Below are positions 29,979 to 38,179 of a stretch of 64,000 bases of DNA, in pieces. Under the pieces are notes generated by a model. It did not search any database. It saw only the letters and a list, made by a program, of their open reading frames with translations, and was not told the DNA's origin. The stretch covers positions 320,408 through 384,407 of the forward strand of contig JAIXQO010000004.1 of NCBI GenBank assembly GCA_027485695.1, read 5' to 3'. How positions within the stretch are numbered: the first letter of the stretch is position 1; the number at the start of each line of letters is the position of its first letter. A program made the translations under genes and the position numbers. The stretch is from Pseudomonadota bacterium. GTDB lineage: Bacteria > Bdellovibrionota > UBA1018.

Positions 29979-30578
29979 CTAGAGTGGCGATCCTGAGTTG
30001 TTGTGAAAATTGATGCTTTGGTTTTGGTAGATCTCATCGAACTGGAAATTTTTTTGCCAAAGTCGGTCAGCCGAACACTCATCATTAAAGAACTCAGACG
30101 AAACGGCGGCCGCGAGCGTATGCATCTTCGCTAAGAAATAAGACGTCGTTTGCTTGGAGAACTCAAACGCGGTTCCCATCAATTGGGCAAAGGTCTCAAG
30201 ATCCGTAGTGTGGACTGGACTAAACGAGTTTGGAGCCTGAGGTATTCGTCCATCCTGCAAAGAGTGAAAGACAAAATACTCTGAAGTTTCGCGGCTGAGC
30301 ATTTCACCGGCTAAATCAGTACTCAGGAAATGTCCCTGGAGCCGATGCTCCGGATAGAATTCATGCGCCTGCATGCGAGCAAGGTCCGAAATCGGCTCTC
30401 CAGCTTCATTTGGATAGACCATATTCCAATGCGGAACCTCCTGAGAGGCCGGGCTACTAAAAGCCGTCGCACCAGAGTCGAGTTCTTTAAATGAGTTAAA
30501 CTGACGAAAAATCGTTTTTTCCTCCCGAAGTGCCTCATTTAAAAGCGAATTTTGAGCCATTTTACCTTCGTTTCGCAT
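29979..30578 (-). CDS. Hypothetical cytoplasmic protein
   Basis: A 199-residue protein without signal peptide or membrane segment. It has aromatic-rich pieces such as VPHWNMVYPNE and TSYFLAKMHTLAAAV. No family is recognised; the N-terminal half (WNMVYP) faintly recalls acyltransferase-like proteins, but this is too weak to use. Codon use is intermediate between the GC-rich core and the AT-rich island that begins 180 bases upstream of its start. An alternative start is the second Met, at 30560. Confidence 0.55.
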   Translation of the reverse strand: MRNEGKMAQNSLLNEALREEKTIFRQFNSFKELDSGATAFSSPASQEVPHWNMVYPNEAGEPISDLARMQAHEFYPEHRLQGHFLSTDLAGEMLSRETSEYFVFHSLQDGRIPQAPNSFSPVHTTDLETFAQLMGTAFEFSKQTTSYFLAKMHTLAAAVSSEFFNDECSADRLWQKNFQFDEIYQNQSINFHNNSGSPL

Positions 30579-30759
30579 CAGAAATTAACTCCGGGGCCCT
30601 CATCGACTCCGCTCAAAAACCCTAGTCGATCGACCTAAAAATCCTCTCATTTTTCTCATTTTGACCGTTGCATCTCCGACCGGTCTTAGATATATCCATT
30701 TCCTCGTTACATCACTGTAAACGACCTTGTCCCTGGGGCGACCCAGACTCATTGTATGT

Positions 30760-30835
30760 GACTCGTTAGCTCAGTTGGTAGAGCAGTACACTTTTAATGT
30801 ACGGGTCGAAGGTTCGACTCCTTCACGAGTCACCA
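30760..30835 (+). tRNA. tRNA-Lys(UUU)
   Basis: A complete cloverleaf: acceptor arms GACTCGT and ACGAGTC, D arm AGCTCAGTTGGTAGAGC, anticodon stem GTACA/TGTAC with loop CTTTTAA (anticodon TTT), T arm with GGTTCGACTCC, discriminator A and an encoded CCA. Its 3' half is repeated at 35169, marking it as the integration target of the adjacent element. Confidence 0.96.
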
Positions 30836-30838
30836 CTT
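30797..30838 (+). repeat. attL-type direct repeat (3' half of tRNA-Lys)
   Basis: A 42-base block from the anticodon arm to just past CCA is identical to 35169-35210. Similarity continues with a few differences through the following terminator hairpin. This is the classic footprint of site-specific integration into a tRNA 3' end. Confidence 0.88.
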
Positions 30839-30845
30839 TAAAAAT

Positions 30846-30876
30846 GGCCTCCCGGAAACGGGGGGCTTTTTTTTTA
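30846..30876 (+). terminator. Rho-independent terminator of tRNA-Lys
   Basis: Stem GCCTCCC/GGGGGGC (one T-G pair), loop GGAAAC, then nine T. An altered copy follows the second att repeat at 35219-35244. Confidence 0.85.
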
Positions 30877-30947
30877 GTACATTCCCACCCTTAAACTATT
30901 AGACAACTATTTAATAATACAGTAGCTGTCCGCCCAAGGTTTAAGTC

Positions 30948-31514
30948 GTGAATCATCTTATTTCCTTCTATTCTTACAAAAACCCAGAAAAAGAATTACT
31001 CGAAGAAATTCTTGCTATTCAGGGGCCACTAATCGCTAAACGAAACTCAAAGAACCTTGACCAAGGTTTTCTCATCAGCGCGTTTACAGAGATTGAACTG
31101 CGAAACATTATCCAGTCGGGGGGACATATTCATGTCGCTCAGATGAACCAAAAAACGATCGCTTATATCCTAACGTGCCCGATCCGAGAGTTTACCGACC
31201 TCATCACGTCGTCAACCCAGGCAACCGGCACGCTTGAATCTAACGAAACGATTCGATTTGGCGACTATCGTTACCTTTACCAGATTGCCGTCGCTAAGAA
31301 CCACGCACGAAAAGGCGTTAACACTCAGCTTCTTGCATACGCGAAAACCATCGAGCAAATGCCATTATTGACCGACGTGCTGATCTCTCCGCTCGATAAC
31401 GATGCATCCGTTCAATTCTTTAAGAAGAATGGATTTAATTCGATTGGCTATCTATTCCTAAGCTCATACAGAGATTTCGGAGAACTGAAATCAGAGGTTC
31501 TCGTATGCCGTTAA
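30948..31514 (+). CDS. GNAT-family N-acetyltransferase
   Basis: A 188-residue cytoplasmic protein with GTG start and AAGG eight bases upstream. GNAT signs are the motif A strand and acetyl-CoA loop (LYQIAVAKNHARKGVNTQLLAYA, with RKGVN in place of the usual R-G-x-G-x) and motif B (PLDNDASVQFFKKNGF). The substrate is unknown. It overlaps the kinase gene by ten bases, so the two are translationally coupled; a functional link is inferred. AT-rich codon use marks it as island cargo. Confidence 0.8.
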   Translation: MNHLISFYSYKNPEKELLEEILAIQGPLIAKRNSKNLDQGFLISAFTEIELRNIIQSGGHIHVAQMNQKTIAYILTCPIREFTDLITSSTQATGTLESNETIRFGDYRYLYQIAVAKNHARKGVNTQLLAYAKTIEQMPLLTDVLISPLDNDASVQFFKKNGFNSIGYLFLSSYRDFGELKSEVLVCR

Positions 31515-33355
31515 GAAACTATCTACGAATCGTTACCTCTGTTGCGACTATCCTCGTTTTTCTTTACCTGATTGAAGGAAAAAATGGATGGAAACCGGGT
31601 TTATTCGTAGGGGGAATGGAAATACTTGCAGAACTATTCTCGATCTACATAATCTCGCAATCTAGCTATATAAGTAAGTCCCACAAATATTCACTGCTAT
31701 TTTCATTCCTCCTATTAGCTGTCGCTGATACTGCTTATGTCAGCTTTTACTACTACTTCAATTTTTCAGACCAGTTAACTTGGACGATTGCCCTCACCAC
31801 AGTTCAATATGCGTTAGCTTTCTTCTTCATCTGTGCAGTGATCGTAGGAGCAATCGAAAGATCCGAAATTAAAAATTTCTTTTTCAACCCGGTTAGTATT
31901 CTAACAGCTGCAGTCGTATCAACCATTGCTCTGCAATTTTTAGTCAAACCTTACATCCAACTCGTTAGTGGAAATGGAATATCGTTTCTTGCATTGGCAC
32001 AAGGACTGACAATTGTCAGCTCATTCGCACTAGTTTATGTGAGTCTACTTGCATTTCTTAGTTCACGAAGTCTTTTTTGGACAATCTTCTCAGCGGGCGC
32101 TTTTATTCTAGGTTTGGGAGACTGGGCAATCCGCGTAGAGACTTTACTCGGAAGAACCGTACAGTTTGGTTTCTATGAATTTTTTTGGGCATCCGGCGTT
32201 GGACTAATCTGCGCACCCATTCTCATGTTTAGGAGCTCGCACCAAACTATCAGCTCATTTAGAGTCAATAGCTTACTAAGTACTTATAAACTTGGAACAC
32301 TCGTGGCAATCCTAGCATTCGTAGGCTTTTTGTTTGTGTCTGGAGTTTTTTCTCTGGGCTCACTTAAAATCGCAGTGCTTGCTTGTGCTCTCACAGTTCT
32401 TCTATCCGGATATGTCGCACTTTTCATACTTGAGCAAACCGAAAGGTTCGTTAGGGATACACTGAGTGTCCTCGACGATTCAAATGAACCGACCAATATG
32501 AAAAACGTCTCAGAAAAATTGCCAATCGAATTGAAATCAACCTTCGAAGTGATCCATCAGGAAAAAGTTGCTCAACGATTGAAAGACACGCAGCACAAAT
32601 ACGATCTAGAGGTCGCATTGGCTAAGTCTGACCTCGCGAAAAAAGTCGCGCATGATATTCGATCACCCCTCTCAGCACTCAAAATTCTTGCCGAAGGTCT
32701 CGACTCGGTTTCAAAAGAAGAAAAAATTATTCTTCAATTAGTTACTAGTAGAATCGATCAAATCTCAGAAGATCTTCTGAACAAAAATCAGTTCCATACC
32801 TATCAGCAAAGACTAAAAAAACGGATCTATCTATTGAACTCGATTGACTCACTTTTGATGGAGAAGAAATTTGAGTTTAAAAATCGTACGAATGTTTCTA
32901 TTTCAATGGTTCCGGACCCAGAACTATCGGGGCTTGAAGTTTACGCAAACGAAGCGGATCTACATCGCACGCTATCGAATCTCATAAACAATTCGCTTGA
33001 GGCAATTACGGAGGATGGTCGCATTGAAGTTAAGGTAGGCCGAGACGGTCTGAATGCTTTGATATCCGTACAGGACACAGGCACTGGCCTTACCAAAACT
33101 CAGCTAATCGATATTGGGTTAAAAAATCGATTTACCAGCAAGACACTAGGACACGGTCACGGACTCACCCAAGTATACAGCTTCCTCAGAAACCACGATG
33201 GCCATTTGGCTGTCACTTCTCAATTGGGACAAGGATCGACTTTTGTGATTAGAATTCCGATCTTTAACGAAAATAACGAAATATTCAATTCCGTTAAATT
33301 AGATGGATCGCAACTCAGCGTTCGAAATATAAGAACACTGCCGAGTAACCAGTAG
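31505..33355 (+). CDS. Multi-spanning membrane histidine kinase, orphan
   Basis: A 616-residue kinase. About nine hydrophobic segments (residues about 7-315) form the sensor, with no large periplasmic loop. The kinase core has the phospho-acceptor box KKVAHDIRSPLSAL, N box LSNLINNSLEAI, G1 DTGTGL and the late GHGHGLTQVYSFL. No response regulator gene is near. The AHDIRSPL box is the same as in the kinase at 38180-39478. The membrane-embedded sensor suggests a hydrophobic or membrane signal. Upstream GNAT gene overlaps its start. Confidence 0.85.
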   Translation: MPLRNYLRIVTSVATILVFLYLIEGKNGWKPGLFVGGMEILAELFSIYIISQSSYISKSHKYSLLFSFLLLAVADTAYVSFYYYFNFSDQLTWTIALTTVQYALAFFFICAVIVGAIERSEIKNFFFNPVSILTAAVVSTIALQFLVKPYIQLVSGNGISFLALAQGLTIVSSFALVYVSLLAFLSSRSLFWTIFSAGAFILGLGDWAIRVETLLGRTVQFGFYEFFWASGVGLICAPILMFRSSHQTISSFRVNSLLSTYKLGTLVAILAFVGFLFVSGVFSLGSLKIAVLACALTVLLSGYVALFILEQTERFVRDTLSVLDDSNEPTNMKNVSEKLPIELKSTFEVIHQEKVAQRLKDTQHKYDLEVALAKSDLAKKVAHDIRSPLSALKILAEGLDSVSKEEKIILQLVTSRIDQISEDLLNKNQFHTYQQRLKKRIYLLNSIDSLLMEKKFEFKNRTNVSISMVPDPELSGLEVYANEADLHRTLSNLINNSLEAITEDGRIEVKVGRDGLNALISVQDTGTGLTKTQLIDIGLKNRFTSKTLGHGHGLTQVYSFLRNHDGHLAVTSQLGQGSTFVIRIPIFNENNEIFNSVKLDGSQLSVRNIRTLPSNQ

Positions 33356-33589
33356 GCAGTCCAATGTCGGTACGAATGTACACATATGGATAGAATTTTG
33401 GTCCCGTCGTTTATCAACGCGGCACCATAGAAATATATAGAGAATTTAGTTTGAAGCTGCGTTTACCAACGATTCATATCTCTGGGAATTAGTGTCCGAG
33501 CTAAAACTATAGTTACTGTCAAAACGTAATCTTACAAAAGGTGCCCCAACATCACGATGAATTTCGCTTCTTCTAAAGGTTCCAGCCAT

Positions 33590-33948
33590 TCAGCGACAGG
33601 AACACGAGCACTCCAAACGAGTCATCTGAGTAGTTACGCAGGCTCTCGCTGCAAACTCCCGCATAAGCAAGGTTAAAAGACTTTTGCCTCTGCGTTGATT
33701 CGTCAGCCTTGATATCAGATCGATTAACGGGTTTTGACCGATGGGGTTTTATTCGCTTGGTTTAGCATGTTCAATTTGAGCATGTTCATTTTCGGGATGC
33801 TTCAGCTCAGCCGTCCCTTTCGTATTGGACTTTTTTTTGGTGCTGTTGAACGACGCGGTTTTAGAGTCTGGATTTGCCATTTCAAGTTGTAGGGATGGTT
33901 CAGTTCGAGGCTTTGAATCGCGTTTTTGTGGAGAGATTGCTTAGCCAT
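33590..33948 (-). pseudogene. Possible remnant of the gene after parA (parB position)
   Basis: An ATG at 33948 overlaps the end of the ParA pseudogene in the ATGGCTAA arrangement usual for parA-parB. The frame starts MAKQSL, then needs a frameshift to continue through a Lys/Thr/Glu-rich stretch (STKKKSNTKGTAELKHPENE) and meets stops. I cannot see ParB motifs, so the assignment rests on position only. Confidence 0.3.
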
Positions 33949-34870
33949 GATTCACCTCGGATACTAGGGAGAGCATTGGTGTCTCGCCCGCTATTGAGTG
34001 GGTAAATTGACCCCTCGTTTGCTTGAAACCTCGAGACTGAGAGCCAATTAGTCTTGCGACGCTCCCGTTCGGATCGCGATGGAAGATCATAAGCCTAAGG
34101 CTGGAGACTCTTAGAACTTCACAGATCGGCGAATACAAGTGCTGAATACACTGTCTCCAAACGAAGTCTTTGGGGCCTTCCAAATTTCTCTAATCATTTG
34201 AGTTCGGCCGGCGAAAGTGAGCACATATCCCGGCGCTCCGAGTTCAGAGTTAGTACCTTGACGAATCTCGTTCATTTCTGTGTGGGGTTACTTGATCCCA
34301 ACGAGTCAGAAACACCCAGAATCAATAGGGATTAAGAACCGGGTAGCGGCAATCAGTGCAGTATTCACTATGTGGCCGAACGTTGCAGGGGTATCTAGAA
34401 GAATAACGTCGTATTGAAATCTAAATCGGCTCAAATGCTAAGCAAGTCGAACCTCGCTATTCGCTGCACAGACAATCTCACGTTCAATTTTTGCAAGAAT
34501 CGTAGACGCCGGAATCAAATCAATTCACTTCTTTGATACAAAGCAGACTCCAAGGAGTGTTAACGGTCTCGAATTAGTTCGGCAATAGAGTTTTGAATCT
34601 ACTCAAGATGAACGCCCATTCCTTGAGTGGCATTTGCCTAGGGGTCGAGTTCGACCAGCAGAACTTTTGCGCCCTGGATTGCGAATGCTTGAGCAAGATT
34701 AATGGAAGCAGTCGTCTTACCGACGCCGCCTCTTTGATTCGCTGCTGCAATAACGGGACACTGTGACTTTTGGATTTCCTTTTCCGTCAGCGAAAATTGT
34801 CGTTTGACAGCCGATCCCTCGTGTCGCTGAAGTAAAAGGAATCGGATGAGGTGCTTTGGCAGAAATGCCT
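33941..34870 (-). pseudogene. parA: ParA/Soj-type partition ATPase, decayed
   Basis: Reading the minus strand, the deviant Walker A is intact: [20 protein letters not shown] (about 34688-34750), followed by LLVELDP. The next codon, Gln in most ParA proteins, is TAG at 34638-34640; a further stop is at 34599-34601. After a frameshift, DLIPASTILAKIERE and YDVILLDTPATFG (about 34375-34413) continue, and a third segment reads FGDSVFSTCIRRSVKF, stop, ESPALGLMIFHRDPNGS. All these blocks follow the order of chromosome/plasmid ParA. At least four inactivating changes show it is dead. It points to plasmid or ICE ancestry of the element. Confidence 0.9.
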
Positions 34871-35168
34871 ACCCCTGGTTGAGTCTGACTTCGAACCGAC
34901 AAGTTACTTGTCTGACCGTTTAAATTTCTGTGGCCCAAAAGTGGGAACACTTTCAGGCCCTTCTCATTTCATGGATCTAAATTGATCAACTCCACTCCCC
35001 TTTCCTGTGGCATACACCACAGCTGTACAGCTCAATTCCAAACCATTGAATTGATTGGACGCTATTTGGTGCGTTGGGGAGGTTTTGGAGCGCGTTTTTG
35101 TAGCGCTTCTTCGGTCAATATCTTGAGATATTCACTACTTGGAGAAGGCTCATGGTCATACCGTTTTT

Positions 35169-35210
35169 ATGTACGGGTCGAAGGTTCGACTCCTTCACGA
35201 GTCACCACTT
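35169..35210 (+). repeat. attR-type direct repeat (displaced 3' end of tRNA-Lys)
   Basis: Identical over 42 bases to 30797-30838. It lacks the 5' half of a tRNA, so it is not a functional gene. Confidence 0.88.
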
Positions 35211-35218
35211 AAAAAATG

Positions 35219-35244
35219 GCCTCCCGTAAACGGGGGCTTTTTCT
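35219..35244 (+). terminator. Duplicated tRNA-Lys terminator
   Basis: Hairpin CTCCCG-TAAA-CGGGGG followed by CTTTTTCT, an altered copy of the one at 30846. It insulates the downstream radical SAM operon from transcription coming through the element. Confidence 0.7.
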
Positions 35245-35378
35245 ATGCCCTTAGGTACCTCAGCCCAGGTGTTGCACAAATATCCCAGTCAATACGTTTC
35301 AAGACAGTATTTTAAAGTACACAATAATTCTAGAACATACGATTTGCGTCGAGCGGAAAAAACAGCTAACACGCGCCG

Positions 35379-36440
35379 GTGTTTAAAAAGATTTTTGACA
35401 ATCTCTATAATCATGCGACATCCGCAATTGCAAATACGCTAAACAAACAGAGGTATCTAGATATCCAACTTGATATCACCAACGCGTGCAACCTGAGGTG
35501 CACACACTGTTATCACCCAGATCATAAAAATTCTGGCGCCATCAATTTCCACTCATGGAAGACTATCTTAGATCAGTACAACCAACTTCTTCGTAAGCTT
35601 CATCTGAAACCTAGAATTTTACTGTGCGGCGGAGAGCCAACTTTAAGCAATCATTTCAAACCAATTATTGAAGAAATTTCAAGCAGGTGGCCGGGCACAT
35701 CGATCACGATTCTATCGAATGGCACACTAATAAATGACGAGCTAGTTTCTTTCCTCAAAACGTTTAATATAAGATTTCAGATATCTTTAGACGGACCCGA
35801 CGCAATTCGACATGATCAAATCCGAGGAACAGGCTCATTTAAGAAAGCTACCACTGGAATTGAAATGTTAATTTCGAATAAATTCCGCGTAGTAATTTTA
35901 ACTGTGCTCTCTAAAAGAAGCGAAGCGTGGATTTCAGATTTCTTCCAAATCGCGAAAAAACTAAATGTTTTATCCATGAACTTCACGAGGTTTATTCCGC
36001 AAGGCACCGGAAGAACCCTAGTTGAACAGAATATCGATCGCCCACTCACACCGTTAGAACTTAAGTCAGCAATGTTAGAGATACTCAATTGCTCAAATAT
36101 CAACGATATAAATACAAATACAAACACACCACTTTACAACCTTATTAATCCAAACTTAGGAATGAACAGCCAATTCGGATTTCAGGGACTAGTGATTAAC
36201 TACAAAGGTGAACTGAAGGTAAGCAGCAGAACAAACTTCATTCTCGGTAATCTACTAAATGAGAACCTTTGCGATCTCTTTCTAAAACATCCATTACTAG
36301 AATCACTTCGTAATGGAGAGATAGAAATATGTGGAAGCTGCAACCACTACAACAAATGCGGAGGTGATAGAAACTCCGCTTATGCAAATAGTGGTAGCTT
36401 TAAATCGCAGGATCCAGGTTGCTGGATCCTCCAGACCTAA
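35379..36440 (+). CDS. Radical SAM/SPASM protein, probable peptide maturase
   Basis: A 353-residue radical SAM enzyme. The 4Fe-4S motif CxxxCxxC is CNLRCTHC (C37, C41, C44); GGEP-like LLCGGEPTL, SNGT and ISLDGP complete the core. The C-terminal SPASM-type region has C318, C321, C327 and C348 in CGSCNHYNKCGGDRNSAYA and DPGCW, close to PqqE, NirJ/AhbD and RiPP maturases, though the usual second Cys in CGGxC is Asp. Such enzymes cross-link or otherwise modify peptides. A secreted 49-residue peptide gene follows 24 bases later. GTG start, no clear ribosome site. Heme-type chemistry is an alternative. Confidence 0.85.
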   Translation: MFKKIFDNLYNHATSAIANTLNKQRYLDIQLDITNACNLRCTHCYHPDHKNSGAINFHSWKTILDQYNQLLRKLHLKPRILLCGGEPTLSNHFKPIIEEISSRWPGTSITILSNGTLINDELVSFLKTFNIRFQISLDGPDAIRHDQIRGTGSFKKATTGIEMLISNKFRVVILTVLSKRSEAWISDFFQIAKKLNVLSMNFTRFIPQGTGRTLVEQNIDRPLTPLELKSAMLEILNCSNINDINTNTNTPLYNLINPNLGMNSQFGFQGLVINYKGELKVSSRTNFILGNLLNENLCDLFLKHPLLESLRNGEIEICGSCNHYNKCGGDRNSAYANSGSFKSQDPGCWILQT

Positions 36441-36464
36441 AGTTAACAGGAGAAAATTAGGGCC

Positions 36465-36614
36465 ATGTTTAGAAAAATACTTTTGATGTTACTCGCAATG
36501 ATTCCAATCACAGCAATATCGTTTGCAGCAAAGGCTGCACAAAAGGTTGATCGTGGACATTTGGATACTATAGATCTCGACGGACCTGGCAGCGGCGGAC
36601 CAACAAGTCAATAG
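36465..36614 (+). CDS. Small secreted peptide, candidate radical SAM substrate/signal
   Basis: A 49-residue reading frame between the radical SAM gene and the binding-protein gene. It starts MFRKILLMLL, a clear Sec signal peptide ending near SFAAKA, leaving about 25 residues: AQKVDRGHLDTIDLDG and then a Gly/Ser/Pro tail PGSGGPTSQ. AGGAG lies 12 bases and AGGG two bases before the ATG. There is no Cys; Asp, Thr and Gly could be modification sites. Its size, position and leader make it a good precursor-peptide candidate. The maturation link is inference. It is short, so automated annotation could miss it. Confidence 0.65.
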   Translation: MFRKILLMLLAMIPITAISFAAKAAQKVDRGHLDTIDLDGPGSGGPTSQ

Positions 36615-36639
36615 CACCTCTTTATACCTGACAAAAAAA

Positions 36640-38178
36640 ATGCACATTGCCAAAGTACAGTACCTAGCAACTATAACGGCAATTTTCACGATAGCTTTTG
36701 CGATAAATTACTACAGAATGAAAAATACCAAAGACGAGCTTAATATTGCGTATCCTGTCTACTGGGGATCAATAGTACCTCCACTGCAACACACAGCGGC
36801 AGGCGATGAAATACAGCTCAATCAATTTGAACCTCTAGTCACAATTGGTCTAAGCGGTGAAATCGAACCTCTCGCTGCAAAATCATGGACTATCAGTGAC
36901 GATCAAAAAACTTTTACTTTTACTATAGATAGAAGCAAAAAGTTCTCGGACGGTACGCAGCTCTCCGCAAAACATTTCGTGGCCTCATGGCTCGCAGGAC
37001 TCAAACTAGATCCGAAGTCAAGTAACTCAAGCATCCAGGATATTCTTTACCGGGTCGTAGGCTTCAAAGATTTCAGCAAAAATTCGTCTATATCTGGATT
37101 AGCCGCCCGAGATGACGACACACTAACAATAACTTTTTCAGAGCCATTCCGTATGGCCCTAGACCATCTATCAGGTGGCCGTTTTGCTGCATATATTCTA
37201 AAAGATGGTCAGTACATTGGTACCGGGCCATACGTAATAGTTGAAGACTCATCGAACAAGAAACTTCTAAAGTTATCTCAGAACCCATTCTGGCATGGCG
37301 ACGTCGGATTCAAAAAAGCAAACATTTCGGTAGTTCCGCCTAATGAGGCACTGGATAAAATACCCACAGGCGAAGTCGACGTCTATATGTTCGCTGAACG
37401 AGGAGCGGTTCGAAATAATCCGCCGGAGGTAGTGGGGTTCTTAGATTCGTACGAAGCTTCGCATGTCGCTTTATATCTAAACGGAATGGCAGATAGATTT
37501 TTTAAAAGTACTCATCTCCGTCTGGCAGCACAAAGCATCTTGGCGAAATGTATTCCCAATTTTAAACTACCTCTGAACTTACCTGAATCGATTTTTAGAT
37601 TTGATTTACAAACCTTTCTACCAATTCAAAATGGAAGACTAGAGGACTCAAAAGTTCGAGAGATTATAGCAAGCGGTGAAAAATATGAAGACGAGCTTAT
37701 AGAAGGAAGTAAAAAGAGGCCTCTTTATTTCCTATCTGTTGGTAACAACTGGGTCATGGATGCTCTAAAATCGAGAGGAGTTCACTTCACCGAAAACTCC
37801 GGTGATATAGATTTTTCAGACTGGCTTCGAATCTACTATAAAGAATTTACGCCAGACATGATGGTTGGAAACTTTAGTGTCGTTATGGGAGATCCAGATG
37901 GCATACACCATATTCTCGGTAAAGACGGCGCAATCACCTCCCCAATAATATATCGAAGTGAAGTCGCGAAATTAATTGAAGATGGCAGGTCAATTCTACA
38001 CAGAGAAGAGTTGAACTCTCACTACCAGAAAGTTTCAATCGAAATTCTCCGACAAGTACCATACGTACACCTAGGATTTCGGGCGGGTAAGGTAGCCTTC
38101 AATAAGGAAAAAATCAGCCTAAATACAATTGGATCCAGCCGAAAAGAACCCCGCATACAGTTCTTCTATCCAAAATAA
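36640..38178 (+). CDS. Oligopeptide-type solute-binding protein (SBP family 5), membrane-tethered
   Basis: A 512-residue protein of the OppA/DppA class. After an N-terminal hydrophobic segment (YLATITAIFTIAFAIN) without lipobox, the domain shows QLNQFEPLV, AKSWTISDDQKTFTFTID, FSDGTQLSAKHFVAS and YIGTGPYVI, all typical of family 5. These proteins bind peptides in the periplasm. No ABC permease or ATPase gene is near; instead a histidine kinase gene starts two bases after its stop. It may present a peptide to the kinase, as LuxP does for LuxQ. No ribosome site is clear at 36640; ATG 36718 would lose the anchor. Confidence 0.82.
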   Translation: MHIAKVQYLATITAIFTIAFAINYYRMKNTKDELNIAYPVYWGSIVPPLQHTAAGDEIQLNQFEPLVTIGLSGEIEPLAAKSWTISDDQKTFTFTIDRSKKFSDGTQLSAKHFVASWLAGLKLDPKSSNSSIQDILYRVVGFKDFSKNSSISGLAARDDDTLTITFSEPFRMALDHLSGGRFAAYILKDGQYIGTGPYVIVEDSSNKKLLKLSQNPFWHGDVGFKKANISVVPPNEALDKIPTGEVDVYMFAERGAVRNNPPEVVGFLDSYEASHVALYLNGMADRFFKSTHLRLAAQSILAKCIPNFKLPLNLPESIFRFDLQTFLPIQNGRLEDSKVREIIASGEKYEDELIEGSKKRPLYFLSVGNNWVMDALKSRGVHFTENSGDIDFSDWLRIYYKEFTPDMMVGNFSVVMGDPDGIHHILGKDGAITSPIIYRSEVAKLIEDGRSILHREELNSHYQKVSIEILRQVPYVHLGFRAGKVAFNKEKISLNTIGSSRKEPRIQFFYPK

Positions 38179-38179
38179 A

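Larger units (their letters stand above)
30797..35210. mobile_element. Decayed integrated element bounded by tRNA-Lys direct repeats
   Basis: About 4.4 kb lies between two copies of the tRNA-Lys 3' end. Content: GNAT acetyltransferase and histidine kinase genes (both intact), then 1.8 kb holding a ParA pseudogene and a possible ParB remnant on the minus strand. Base composition is clearly more AT-rich than the flanking ftsEX-purA region. No integrase is recognisable, so the element cannot move by itself. From 33356 to 33590 and from 34871 to 35168 I see nothing functional. Confidence 0.75.

Noticed and set aside
34717..34950. Independent minus-strand gene of 77 residues
   Set aside because: It is an out-of-frame reading across the ParA P-loop region.
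35164..35213. Second tRNA-Lys gene
   Set aside because: Only the 3' half is present; no acceptor 5' strand, D arm or complete anticodon arm. It is the att duplication.
35245..35442. Additional precursor peptide gene before the radical SAM gene
   Set aside because: The 65-residue frame overlaps the radical SAM start, is basic, and has no leader or ribosome site.
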